This document shows, piece after piece, positions 10,201 through 19,841 of a stretch of 64,000 bases of DNA. A model generated the notes under the pieces. It was given only the letters and a program-made list of their open reading frames with translations, was not told the DNA's origin and ran no database searches. A program made the translations under genes and the position numbers. The number at the start of each line of letters is the position of its first letter. Position 1 is the first letter of the stretch. Source of the DNA: Spodoptera frugiperda (Eukaryota > Arthropoda > Insecta > Lepidoptera > Noctuidae); contig NC_064220.1 in NCBI RefSeq assembly GCF_023101765.2, positions 620,001-684,000 of the forward strand, read 5' to 3'.

Positions 10201-12353
10201 GAGTTATGTGTATCGGTGTATCTCTTTTCTGATAGCAAATATTATCATTGAATAAGATCACAAAATACCATTTTATTACGATTGATAAGCATTATCATAC
10301 TACCACAACTGGCGTTGGCAACAGTTGCAAATTAGTTTTAGATAAGTAATACAAATTAACTGTTGCAAACATACATAAAAGCACATTTTGCAGGCATTTT
10401 TATTTTCATTACAGTTTTTTTTTTAGTTTTTAGTCTATAGCTATCTCACTTCTGACTCTAAGCAACATTTACATGAAACTGCAATAATTTAGGCAATGCC
10501 AAGGTTGTTGCTCTGGCATTACATTAATAAATCTTTAGTTAAGTCTAAGGGCTCTCTTACTACATGATATTACTAAAATATGTTCTGTAAATGGTGACAC
10601 CACATGGGGTACTATGTGATGGGAGGTGACCAGTAAATTCACCATAATTATGTACATAAAAACAATCAATAATCTACTATCTTACTAATATTATAAATGC
10701 AAAACTTTGTGTGTATCAATTGTCACTCAATCACGTCAAAACGGCTAAACAGATCAAGATCAAGAAGATCAGTTTGGAACAGTAGTAGATAATGCTCTGA
10801 ATTAACACATAGGCCTATTGGAATGTGGGCAAAGCCACTGGCAGAAGCATGTAATTTATACTTACAGCCCCCTTCTCCTCTGCAATCTGTCGAGCTCTGA
10901 TGGCAGCAGCCATGCCTGCTGGTCCTCCTCCAATAATGAGGATGTCCGTCTCTTCCGCTACCCGCTCCATATTTATTTCTAGACATTGTATGATTTTATA
11001 CGTGAGTTATTTACATAGTTAATGTGTATAATGTGTGCAATACAGTTTTATAACTGTAAGATTTTGTATCATTCATAATCCATCTTGTTTGTGCAGTAAC
11101 TTTAATTTATTTTAGTTATTAAAAGAAAGAGTATTTAAACTCAGTTATTCATTAGTCAAATAGTTAATTATGTTTACTAGTTTTGTTTATTTACTACTAA
11201 CTACCTAATTATGTCTAATTAGATAGGAAAGCAATTAAAAATGAATATAATTATTGTTTTAGAAGTAAAATTAATAATTAATAATTCATAAATTGAAAGA
11301 AACTTATAGAGAATCCTACATTCATTTAAGAGTTACTTAGCCCCATCCTTAGCAATTGCTTTCAATAAAAAATTGTTACTAAGGAATAGTTTAATTAATA
11401 ATTAAATGTCTCTGAATGCGGCAGTAGTTATAAGATGATACTAATATAGACTTGTGGAAATTTCTACAGGAAGTTGGCATCTCATCAATATGGTGCAAGA
11501 GTTTATAATATTCATGCCAGATAATGCGAGTGGGTGCTATGATGAAACACCTCATTATAACTCTAGAAGGGTTGTTACCATGTAAACAGTTGATAGAGTA
11601 TAACCTCTATACAAAATGGTTTGTTTTACCTAAGTACTGGTTACTTTATCATGTCTATTTTTTTAGAATTATATGCTGATTTTAAACTTGATGAATACTG
11701 AAGGCTAATGATACCAATTTAATCTCCATTAGCGATCACATTTGTTTGTTTTTCATACATTTTTCTCTCTCAGTAGAGTGATAAATTAAATTGCTATCAA
11801 GGTCTAGTTGTGACGTTAATTTTGATAATATATTTGAACTTGAGGTTATCATTTACCTTTCCATCTTGGATCCTTATCTCTTGGGTGAATGGTGTAATGA
11901 GTTGTTATCTTTGGGTAAGCATCTGAATACAACCTTTTTGCGGCATAGGTTAGCCTCCCCACTGAAAATAATAAATGTTTGTCAGAAAACAGCACCAAAA
12001 CAAACCAGAGTGAACTTTGAACTTTTATATTTAGTCGCTTTATTGCATAACGTTGTGCACCAAGGTCTCATATTTATAATTTTAACTAAATACATCAACT
12101 GGAACTAATAAATTATTGTCTTTATCACCACTAATTACTCAAAAATATTAAAAACCAACTCACGAACAGCTGATAGCAACGTCACATGAAACAACTTTTT
12201 TACCGTTAACGCAACAACATTTAACAAATTATAAATTCAACCCATATTATTTCAACTCATTTGGTATTCAATTCATAGTAAAAATATGCTGGTTTTTATT
12301 TAAAAAGTATTTTATTTACCCTGACGAGACGAACTAACAAGTGCCGCCGCCAT
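4261..12353 (-). CDS. ETFDH: Electron-transfer flavoprotein:ubiquinone oxidoreductase (ETF-QO), 5' nine exons
   Basis: Inner-mitochondrial-membrane flavoprotein that passes electrons from ETF to ubiquinone in fatty-acid and amino-acid oxidation. Exons assembled by eye with matching phase: 12353-12320, 11961-11857, 10978-10866, 9140-8942, 6659-6568, 6343-6184, 5786-5674, 5238-5019, 4416-4261. They sum to 1192 nt, about 397 residues; known family members are about 600. The start MAAALVSSSRQ gives a short transit-like leader, followed by HYTIHPRDKDPRW and the FAD-binding IIGGGPAGMAAA. Later motifs are LSGACVDP, NYNHGNYVVRLGHLVRW, CHGHL, VGWPLDKNTYGGSF, GLDYSNPYLSPFREF and KGTHNAMKSG. Every junction shows GT...AG. 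The C-terminal exons with the 4Fe-4S cysteines are not in the window, so this is a partial gene cut by the left edge, not a truncated one. Introns are full of transposons. Identity is very sure; exact splice points are read by eye. Confidence 0.95.
4479..4601. mobile_element. Palindromic MITE between ETFDH exons 8 and 9
   Basis: Outer arms CACCTGGGGCCTTAGTCTGC (4479-4498, 4582-4601) are perfect. The inner arms GCGAGAGGGACGGAGCTAT (4537-4555, 4565-4583) are also perfect. The GGGGCCTTAGT terminus resembles the MITE family at 29195, 40279, 42361 and 44075. Confidence 0.8.
6672..6989 (+). mobile_element. LINE 3' end (non-LTR retrotransposon) antisense in ETFDH intron
   Basis: About 50 codons of an ORF2 C-terminus are readable from 6671 (RRQTKRWEDDIKMVAGPEWI, KNREKWKSLEEAYVERQ), ending in TAA at 6824-6826. 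A short 3' UTR and a TTATTTTATTTTATTTT-type tail follow. The target-site duplication AATCCTAGAAACAAC / AATCCTGAAACAAC (6656-6674 and 6990-7009) spans the 3' splice site of ETFDH exon 5. The clade is uncertain (RTE- or Jockey/CR1-like). Confidence 0.82.
7344..8520. mobile_element. piggyBac-like non-autonomous element, 1177 bp
   Basis: Inverted ends CCTTTTGAACGCCA and TGGCGTTCAAAAGG are each bounded by TTAA (7340-7343 and 8521-8524), the duplication made by piggyBac transposases. No transposase frame is present. At least five internal motifs combine GACGTC/GACGTG with (T/G)GGCGT (near 7680, 7965, 8230, 8450, 8490), in part repeating the terminal TGGCGT. It lies in the ETFDH intron between exons 4 and 5. 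Confidence 0.85.
9265..9484 (+). mobile_element. SINE family B in ETFDH intron
   Basis: CAAGTGCGACAGCCG, box-B-like GGTTCGATTCC, TTTTTTTCGGTTTTTCG and GGGACTTATAACACAAATAG are present. It abuts the 618-bp PIF element. Confidence 0.8.
9495..10112. mobile_element. 618-bp non-autonomous PIF/Harbinger element in an ETFDH intron
   Basis: Ends TGCGTCTACCACACGTGCAT and (reverse) TGCGCCTACCACACGTGCAT form inverted repeats of about 40 bp with mismatches. TTA flanks both sides (9492-9494, 10113-10115). Inside is the start of a MADF gene (9757-9846: MADLRTYNRQFVTEIIELYR, then ALPALWKIK and a stop). It is an internally deleted relative of MADF-bearing PIF elements, from a family different from 15191-18801. 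Confidence 0.87.
9757..9846 (+). pseudogene. Truncated MADF-domain start inside the 618-bp PIF element
   Basis: Twenty-nine codons match the first helix of a MADF domain, ending in TAA where the second helix should follow. The rest of the domain is absent. It is probably an internal deletion remnant with no function as protein. Confidence 0.75.
10672..10760 (+). mobile_element. Helitron-type 5' end fragment
   Basis: ACTATCTTACTAATATTATA, then AAATGCAAAACTTTGTGTGT, is the familiar 5' start of lepidopteran Helitrons. The 3' end is absent; it stops about 100 bases before ETFDH exon 3. Confidence 0.6.
12320..12353 (-). CDS. ETFDH: ETFDH first coding exon
   Basis: ATG at 12353 encodes MAAALVSSSRQ plus one base, then a GTAAAT donor. 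The split codon is completed by the acceptor at 11961 (TTTTCAG then TGGGGAGG), giving QVGRLTYAAKRLYSDAYP. That is a basic, alanine/serine-rich stretch typical of mitochondrial import leaders. The start is chosen because it is the only ATG giving phase agreement with the recognised second exon. Upstream, to about 12420, there is probably the 5' UTR and promoter. Confidence 0.75.
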
Positions 12354-12420
12354 TTTTAAAAACAATGTGCGTTCCGTTTCGTTGATCAAGGTCCACGTTT
12401 CATCGCTTCTTACATTTCAA

Positions 12421-13263
12421 ATAGGGTAACAAAAAAGAACAATTGAAATCAATAAGAAATATTTAATGAATGAAAATAAAAGCTGTTGCATATACTAGGA
12501 GACACTTTACGGTATATACTTAGATTTTGTAATATTTTTTTATTAAACACAAAACGTGTTGTACTGTGAGAACACGAAATAAATTGTGAAACGGAACGAC
12601 TGAAGAAATATGTGGCGCGAAATTTAAGTTTAATACCTATCTTTGACACAATTTACTTTTTGCGAAAGTAATTGTTGTTTTGTATTTATTACTATATGAT
12701 ATTTTAAAACAAAAACGAAGTAATGTTGCATTGGTAAACGTAAATTCTATATCGCAAAAGCGGCAAGTTTAGCTAGTCATCATCATCCATCGGTCATCCA
12801 TCAGAGACGTGATTTCAACTTTGTTGTAAGTATGTACATGTAGGTAGATAAGTTATTAATTATTCTTATAAAAAATAAATAATATTTCATTCTACGAAAC
12901 TAATTGAAATACACAAGTATTGTTTATGTACTCGATCATGATTTACTTATTTACTATAGCAACCAACTGAATAGAGAATGATTATTTTCTTCATGAATAT
13001 AGTGGGGTTATCTGATAACTATAAGAAGACTCAAATTTTACTCCAATTTATACTGCTACAAGAAACTACACAATTATCTTGTTCCTTAGGAAAAAATGTT
13101 GTTAGTTTAGTTATCGACGTCGATAATAGATGGCGTTACTATACCTATTTTATTAATGATGATAAATAAATAACACTCATTGTTTCTTCTAAAGATTTCC
13201 TTAATGTAGCAGCTTGACGTTCGTGGTGTAATAAAACAAAGAACCCTCTTAGAAATTAATATC
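12421..13263. other. Intergenic stretch between MCTS1 and ETFDH
   Basis: About 0.85 kb of AT-rich DNA separates the MCTS1 poly(A) signal from the ETFDH start, both on the minus strand. Open frames here (for example at 12449-12649 minus and 12978-13169 plus) have no recognisable content. The ETFDH promoter should lie near 12350-12450. No canonical element is clear to me. Confidence 0.5.
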
Positions 13264-13269
13264 TTTATT
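13264..13269 (-). terminator. Poly(A) signal of MCTS1
   Basis: On the minus strand, AATAAA lies about 50 bases after the MCTS1 stop codon (TTTATT on the plus strand). It fits a short 3' UTR. Position and motif only; no transcript evidence. Confidence 0.6.
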
Positions 13270-13318
13270 GAGACAACTTAGTAATAAATTACACGGAAGC
13301 ATAAACTTTACATTCCAT

Positions 13319-14678
13319 TTACTTCACTGGTTTCATTTGCCACAAGCCATCATTGAGATAGTGACAGTTTTCGATGCCCACGCCCTTGTTTACCTTAGCT
13401 CTGAAAAAGAAATAAAATAATGCATAAATAAATAATATATGAAGATACAATCCTTTTCTGACTCTCTCAATTTTTGCATTTGAACAATTATTCCATCTAT
13501 ACTTTTTTAACGTTCGACCTTTTTAAATCTCTTTCATAGTCTAGTCTAAGTCTAGTTGGAACTGCGAATAGTTTTAAGTCTAAGTAGCTTGGTGAATCTA
13601 ATCATTTATGTCTTGGAAACAATTTTCTCCAAAATATGAATGTGTCATGTGTGTGTATGTGTGTGAAATAAACTGTTTAAATCAATATTACATGTCATCA
13701 GTAGATAGAGCAGTGCATCCAACAGCAAGAGCATGTTCCTTTCCTTCAGCCATTACAGCGACCACCTGTCCCTTGTCCACGCTGCTCATCCGAGCGCCTG
13801 GTGAGGTCAGTCCAGGGCACATGATGTTGGCACCACTGAGCACGAAGCGAATAGCACCCTTGTCAACCTGCTGCATTGGCAGGAAGAATGGATCTGAAAC
13901 ATTGATAAAATGTGGTTTAAAAGAAGGTTCATCCATTGAACTAAATATTCGGTAGGATTTTCATATCTCAATAACCATGTGGACACCATTTTTTAATTCT
14001 AGCTAACTAATTTGGTGTACATCAGACATTCAAATTCTCTCTAAATAATATGGCTTTTTGAACACATGCAATATTGGTCTATGATTAGGCTTTTGATCTA
14101 TGGTGGTAGGATTCCTACTCACATTTATGAAGGAGTTTCAAAGTTGGCATCCATGGTCCCTCTCGTTGACGGAAGAACAGCAACTCTCCAGCGCTGTTCA
14201 CCATGATCTCGATGTGGTCGTGGCTGGAAATAAGAAATTTTGCACAAAATTAATGAACAATGAACAACAAAAAACCATATTACTATAGCGTATTATGTGC
14301 ATGGCAAATGAATATGGTTGTCAGTAGAAGATAGTGATTGATAGTAATTGGTATGGGTCGTTTTGATAACTTCAAGCATTGACACTTAAAACAAATAATA
14401 TAAGAAATATTCGTCATTATAAGCTACAAGAGTTCAACTGCTGAATATAGTCATATGACTTCTAGATCCAAACCATTTGGAAATGACCCGCATGCAATGG
14501 CTTAGCAAACATATGGGATACGTACCATTTCACAATCCTGAAAGTGTCCTTTTTAGGGAGCACTTGATCGATGTAGTTATCCAAGTGTGGGTACAGTTCA
14601 AGCAGACGCGCCCTGATGCCTTTCTGGACCGAAGACTTGAGTTGCTGCACGCCCGAAATGCTCTCTTTCTCGTCAAAC
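13319..14678 (-). CDS. MCTS1: MCTS1 (MCT-1) exons 2-5, PUA-domain translation factor
   Basis: Partner of DENR in re-initiation and ribosome recycling; it binds the 40S subunit. Coding exons are 14678-14526, 14223-14123, 13893-13692 and 13400-13319, ending in TAA. Phases join cleanly: KC is split at TG|C, KY at T|AT, DI at AT|A. Readable landmarks are FDEKESISGVQQLKSSVQKG, LPKKDTFRIVKCHDHIEIM, LFFRQREGPWMPTLKLLHKY, then the PUA core QQVDKGAIRFVLSGANIMCP and GLTSPGA, and the tail VNKGVGIENCHYLNDGLWQM. With the proposed exon 1 the protein is 182 residues, the normal length for the family. Exon 2 begins with one base completing a split lysine codon, so an upstream exon is required. ETFDH follows on the same strand about 0.9 kb downstream. 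Identity is very sure. Confidence 0.96.
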
Positions 14679-15203
14679 CTAGAAAGAATGAAGACAAGAA
14701 TTAAAAACTGACTTCACAAGTAAAAATACACCTAATCACATAGGATTAAAGGTGTCCTTTGAACGAACAAGGTCTAATGTCAAGGGCAGACGAAGTACGA
14801 TAAATAATTGGCATTCAACATAAGAATTATTATTTATTTATATATTCAAGATTTTTTCTTTTGAATAGGTAAATAATAAATAGTGTCGCTTTTATTATAG
14901 TAATAAATTATGTGAATCTTATAACCGCAAGCGATGTAAATATTTACTCTATGTAAATAAGCGTAGGCATAATTAATTTCATTTTATCGTCTTCTATCTA
15001 ACAAAGTTCTTTTAACGATGCAATCGTTATTAAATCTTGAGATGACTGCGTTTTAGCATTGATGACAGTTAACGCGAATTATTATTGCTTTTGCTCGTAC
15101 ATACATAAAAATGTTGAGATTAAAAAATATAACATGTAACGGTAAAATTGATAAACTATTGTACAAAAAATATCGTCTAACCACACATTATGGCAGCCAC
15201 ACA

Positions 15204-15250
15204 CGATACAGTATACTTGCGTAAGTGACTTGCGCAAGTATACTGTATCG
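15204..15250. repeat. Subterminal palindrome at the 5' end of the PIF element
   Basis: Two 22-base arms (CGATACAGTATACTTGCG...) with one mismatch are separated by TGA. The left arm is part of the terminal repeat, so the terminus motif is present twice, head to head. The 3' end has only the single copy. Confidence 0.85.
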
Positions 15251-15329
15251 ATTGCACAAGTGTGGCACAAGTTCTTTAGAAAGTTCCAAGCCACCGTACC
15301 GTACGCACGCACGTCGTTTTGGCGCCAAA

Positions 15330-17235
15330 ATGAACGAGACTTCTGAGCGACATGGAGTTCGTGGTATTATTGAAGAATTTATAAATATTTACAGAAATGA
15401 GCCATGTCTTTGGCAAATAAAAAGTAAAGACTACCATCACAGGGAGAAAAAAAATGCTGCTTATAATAAATTAATTGAACAATACCGAAAATTAGAACCA
15501 AGCGCCAACCGTGATGCAGTTGTTAAAAAATTGAATGCTTTGCGTACGAATTACCGTAAAGAAAAGAAAAAGGTTGAAGAGTCAATTCGATCTGGAGCAG
15601 GTTCCAGTGATGTGTATGAACCTACATTATGGTACTACAAATTATTAAAATTTTTGGATGACGACCAAGGGACGCCAAGATTTAGTCGTAGTAACATCGA
15701 TGGAGATGAAAGTTCACAAGTAAGTACCTACTCGTACATCTATCTATAGTAATAAAATAAGGCTTAATATTTTGTTTATAATTATGAATATTGATATTAA
15801 AAAGCATATTAATATTACTCATTGTATTTATTTATTTATTGTTGGTATATACACATTTAATTCAGGTAATTAAGACAAAAAACAAAATAAAATGTAAGTA
15901 TCATGTAAGGTTAGTACCACATTAGTACGCAGGAGCCAGTGTTTCCTCATTCTGATTAAAAACACATTATGGCCGGTCGGTTTCAATAACTTACTATATC
16001 CGTAACTGGAGATTTGACACTGTCTTTTACATTGTAAATAACAAAGACAGGTATACTTTAAATCTCCAGTAACGGATTATAGTAAGTTATTAAAACCGGC
16101 CGTTAATGAATAAAGTTATCTTGCCAAGGTACACTTCCCTCATTATTAAAGTAGTGTACATACTGGTTTCTTATATTTTTGGCAGCAGTTGGATTATTTC
16201 CAGAGCTTCTTCGTAGTAAAGGTTCCATGTTTGAATCAATTGAATTTAAAGCTGGAGTAATAATTCCATCTTCTCTGTTTTCATGGTCGAAACATTCTGC
16301 AGAACTATATGAGTTCAAAGATACAGACATTAAAAAGTTGTGCAAAGCACAGCTAGCCGTTACTACCTTTTCAATACCTTTTGGTTCAATATTAATTTGA
16401 GTTTTATATATCCTAAATCTAGAAGACAAAATGCCAAACGCATTCTCAACAATGCGTCTAGCTCTAGAAACTCGATAGTTGTATATCTTTTTTTCCCGTG
16501 AAATTAAATCAGCCTGTCGAAATGGCTTCATCATGTCAGTTCTCAAAGCAAATGTGCATCGTCGGTTACAAATACATATGGAAGTACTTTAGAACTTCCT
16601 CTGATAGGTCCATCTATAGGGATATTTAATTGGTTTGTCTCAAGCTTTTCGAAGAATTTAGTAGTATGAAGCACGCCTCCGTCTGATATTCTGCCATTAA
16701 CTCCAAAGTCACACATTGTGAATTTATATTTTGCATCCACTATTGCAAGAAGTACCATACTGTGTCGACTTTTATAATTATAAAAATATGAGCCGCTTCC
16801 ACTTGGGGGAATAATATATATGTGCTTCCTTTATGTGCTTCCTTTATGTTGCTTATGTTATTGTTTCAGGAACCCGAATCAGCTTTACATTCACAAGATA
16901 TACATGGTAACTCTTCGGACACGGATTCTACTTCTGAACAAACATCAAGTCGTGCTAGACCTCCCAAAAGAAAAACTACAGATTCGACAGATTTGTCTAA
17001 TGAAGTATTACATTCCGTAAACGAGCATTTTAAACGTCCTTTGGACGATCGATTTGATATTTTTGGCAAATATGTCGCAATGAAATTGCGTGAATTACCT
17101 AAACAGCAGGGACTAATTGCTGAAAAAATTATAAATGATACACTATTTCACGCGGAATTGGGCAGTTTGACACTACCGCAGTACATTCATACAAATCCAA
17201 TTCCTAGTCCTCCACCACACCAAACACAACAATAA
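15330..17235 (+). CDS. MADF/BESS-like accessory protein of the PIF/Harbinger element, two exons
   Basis: Exons 15330-15719 (130 codons) and 16870-17235 join at CAA|GTAAGT...TTTCAG|GAACCC to give 251 residues. Residues about 10-105 form a MADF (Myb/SANT-like) DNA-binding domain: FINIYRNEPCLWQIKSKDY, KKLNALRTNYRKEKKKVEES and LWYYKLLKFLDD. A Ser/Thr-rich linker with PPKRK follows. Near the C-terminus is a BESS-like segment (FDIFGKYVAMKLRELPKQQG, then LFHAELGSL). In PIF/Harbinger elements such a second protein binds termini and helps import the transposase. The frame is uninterrupted although the transposase of the same element is broken. Its intron contains the antisense transposase 3' half. A proline-rich coding-like continuation beyond the stop was split by a SINE. 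Confidence 0.82.
15970..16102. mobile_element. 133-bp MITE nested in the PIF element
   Basis: A hairpin-like element with ends TGGCCGGTCGG.../...ACCGGCCG and long imperfect arms (AATAACTTACTATA; ACTGGAGATTT). TTA flanks it on both sides (15967-15969 and 16103-16105), so it is probably also PIF/Harbinger-mobilised. The right TTA is, on the minus strand, the TAA stop codon of the transposase frame. Confidence 0.85.
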
Positions 17236-17269
17236 ATGCGTAGAACTCCAACTCCTAGCCCTCCACTAC

Positions 17270-17427
17270 CCGGAGCTGCGGACTACCTAGCGGGTTTACC
17301 GGGGCTCCGGTTCGAAAAGCAGGAGTAGGAAAGGGGTGGTTTTTAGTCAGTAAGAGTCTGACACTCCCTCTCGCCTCGCCCAAAGCGGGAGAAGTCATTG
17401 GATGATTTTCCCCCTCAAAAAAAAAAA
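17270..17427 (+). mobile_element. SINE-like element, family A, with 13-bp target duplication
   Basis: The head is CCGGAGCTGCGGACTACC; the body includes ACGGGGTGGTTTTTAGTCAG; the tail is CCCCCTC plus poly(A). AGCCCTCCACTAC occurs on both sides (17257-17269, 17428-17440), proving retroposition. It splits the proline-rich tail after the MADF frame. I found about ten relatives in the window. I see no convincing A/B box, so its RNA parent is open. Confidence 0.9.
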
Positions 17428-18027
17428 AGCCCTCCACTACACCAAACACAACAATACATTCATGCAACTCTAGAACCACAAGAGTGATTCATTTAGAATC
17501 AACTCCATCTCCTTCCACTCCAGCAGCAGATAATCAACAAGAATATGATGATACTTCTTCATTGCAATATAACTCAGACTCGCAATATTCATCTGAAAAT
17601 ATCACAGTGCCATCTATTCCAGAATATTCTGTTGGAACATATTGTATGATTGCGTTCAGATGAATGTCGTGAGTCCAAAATAAACCGTGTAACTTAGTTT
17701 TTTAGCTATAAATATATATTGTGTTACCTACATACTTATATTTTATTAATATGGAAAACTTGTATTTTTATTACTTACCTTCAAATAATCTTTCCACAGT
17801 ACTTTGTAAATCGCGTCACATGTTTCCGGAATAATTATACCTAAAGCTTGAGGTGATATAATTGTTGTTTTGAGGTCTTCGTAGCTCCTTCCAGGTGCGA
17901 GATCCTTAAAGTGGCTGTTAATCTTTCGTGTGGTGATATGGATTGCCTCATAGCAGTATCGTGTTTTTTATTGTATAGCGTTACCATTGACAGAAGTTTT
18001 AAATAAGTTTCTTCATCCATACGCAGA

Positions 18028-18470
18028 TAGTTATGCCAGTCTTTGGGTGCAAATTTCAATCAAAAAAAAAATTTTTTATTTTTAACATATTATTTTTAAA
18101 ATTGTTAGTCTGAGGACCGTGTGAGAGTTTGCTTAGTTATTTCACTTTTAGTTAATTATATTCTGACAGTGTGAGCATTTACGAGACCTACCCAAATGTT
18201 CTTTTGGTTGGTATCGTTCGTCGGATCATTCAGCAACAGCCGTTAGCTGAGCTAGTTATGCCAGTCTTTGGGTGCAAATTTCAATCCTCTATTTCATTGT
18301 CTGGACTTTAAAAGAGACTATGACCTCTGAGTTTGTTTCGGCATTTCTTCTCAGAGTAGTCAGATAGGAAATGCCGGCCTCATCTAGGTATTTCAAAGAT
18401 TGACGTGTAAAAGTGTTATTTTATAACCTATTTGCAAAAATAAATATCATTTATCATTTAATTCATTCAA
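18028..18470 (+). mobile_element. LINE-type insertions inside the transposase
   Basis: The 33-base string starting TAGTTATGCCAGTCTTTGGG occurs at 18028-18060 and 18253-18285 around 190 bp of foreign DNA, like a long target-site duplication. Then comes 18286-18470, a LINE 3' end (TTTCGGCATTTCTTCTCAG, tail of ATCATTT units) that recurs at 50400-50757. Together they separate the N-terminus of the transposase from the rest. Confidence 0.7.
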
Positions 18471-18994
18471 TAAATTGATGTGCGAATAATGGTTTCTTTT
18501 TATTAACCAGCCTTTAGTCCATACTTTTCGATTTCTCTTGTGAGTTTTCAGTTTTTTCGTAGCTAAAATAAAGCCAACTAATGCTACTGCATCATCTATA
18601 GCACAAAACAACACAACCAGGTAGCTCCACTTTCAAGAATAATGATATTGTTTTAAATGGAGCAGGTACGCACGCTTGTACGAATATCAGTGAAATGATA
18701 TTTGTGCAAGCATGCTTGAGCCGTTTGTGGTCGGCTCCGAAATACGTGAATTTGTACAAGTCCAAGCTTGCGCAAGTATACTGTATCGTGTGTGGCTGCC
18801 ATTACCAAATCTTTTCCCAAACCAATTTCGATATGTAAGTAATGTAAACAGAGCGAACCCCTTGATTCATTAATAATTTACTGATCTAAGAATCTATGTA
18901 ATCGACCTACCTACAACGGAAATTTATATTATGATTGCAGTACACGTGTTACGTTGTTAAATAAGAGTTACCAATCGCTTTTCGGTTTACGCCG

Positions 18995-19138
18995 TTATGT
19001 CCGAATACTCAAACGCTACTCAATTTTAAGACGCTGTCAAAACTAGTTCTGTCCTTATCAATTCTTTATAAAGTGACAGAGATAGCACGATATCTAAGTG
19101 CAAGTAAAATTGAGTAGCGTTTGAGTAATCGGACATAA
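18995..19138. mobile_element. MITE with 34-bp inverted ends
   Basis: The arms TTATGTCCGAATACTCAAAC... and its reverse complement match over 34 bases with one mismatch. The internal 75 bp are unrelated. It lies 200 bp beyond the PIF element. Confidence 0.8.
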
Positions 19139-19376
19139 GTCTCGTAAAAAAGCAGTTTCGTCGGTGTTGCAAATAACGTAGGTGCCTATTACTGGGTCGT
19201 TGCACCGCCCTAGTTCGGACACCGTACTACCGCTTAACTTAAACACGTGAGGTTCCTATCACGCTATGTGTACATTTTTGATGAATTCAGGTCGAAATAT
19301 GAATGCTAGAAACGATTTTGAAGTGATTGGAAAGTTGGTTACGGAATTTTCGACATCAAAAGCTTAGAAAAGACGT

Positions 19377-19841
19377 ATATTTTTAAGAGGCGATAATTCC
19401 AAGCCTACTAACAACTGTTTGTGTTTCCTTATCTACACTCGGCGTCACAAAAATCGCACCTCTTTAAAAGTTCCTTTCATAGTAATTTTAACCCTATTAA
19501 TCAATGGCAGACATATGACTGTAAGGTATCATTGGAAAGGCAATTCATTTAAGTTTAAGAATAAATCAATGGATTTGGTTTTTTGTTTACCAGGGAATAA
19601 AAAAGCAAGCAAATGCAAATGATTAAAAAGTTAAATTTTATTTTACAACAAATACGTCCTTACAACCTAGTGTTACCCTCCCTAGCCCTGATGACTGCTT
19701 CCATGCTTTCTCTCATGGACGAATTAATGTGACAACAGTCTCTTGAGGAATGTTATCCCATTCTGAATATTTTGACAACATATTTTTAAGATCCAATAAT
19801 TCCAAGCCTACTAACAACTGTTTGTGTTTCCTTATCTACAT
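19377..19841 (-). mobile_element. Tc1-like transposon remnant with internal direct repeat
   Basis: On the minus strand, SKYSEWDNIPQETVVTLIR, then (after a one-base shift) SMRESMEAVIRAREGNTRL and a stop, is the C-terminus of a Tc1-type transposase. A direct repeat of about 60 bp (core AATTCCAAGCCTACTAACAA) occurs at 19377-19438 and 19782-19841. Confidence 0.7.

Larger units (their letters stand above)
16103..18600 (-). pseudogene. Decayed PIF/Harbinger transposase
   Basis: Pieces in order on the minus strand: an N-terminal part (about 18600-18470: VALVGFILATKKLKTHKRNR, then KGWLIKRNHYSHINLLNEL); LKFAPKDWHNYLRMDEETYL at 18060; a one-base frameshift near 17905 (TLR then LAPGRSYEDLK); exon end DYLK with GTAAGT at about 17778; then IYIIPPSGSGSYFYNYK from 16830. 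The second and third acidic motifs survive (DFGVNGRISDGGV, VENAFGIL). A further one-base frameshift lies near 16550 (VTDDAHL then LRTDMMKPF). The part carrying the first catalytic Asp (before GKHI-like) is missing. LINE-type material splits the N-terminus. It is therefore non-functional. The antisense MADF exon 2 lies between its two halves. Confidence 0.85.
15191..18801. mobile_element. PIF/Harbinger DNA transposon, 3.6 kb, in MCTS1 intron 1
   Basis: The termini TGGCAGCCACACACGATACA and its reverse complement form 35-bp inverted repeats with one mismatch. They are flanked by the trinucleotide TTA at 15188-15190 and 18802-18804, the target-site duplication typical of PIF/Harbinger. The element contains a plus-strand MADF-domain gene in two exons and fragments of a minus-strand DDE transposase (DDE_Tnp_4 type), with motifs SDGGVLHTTKFFEKL and ARRIVENAFGIL. 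Three later insertions lie inside: a MITE at 15970-16102, a SINE at 17270-17427 and LINE material at 18061-18470. Whole length, ends and duplication are seen directly; family follows from these. Confidence 0.93.
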
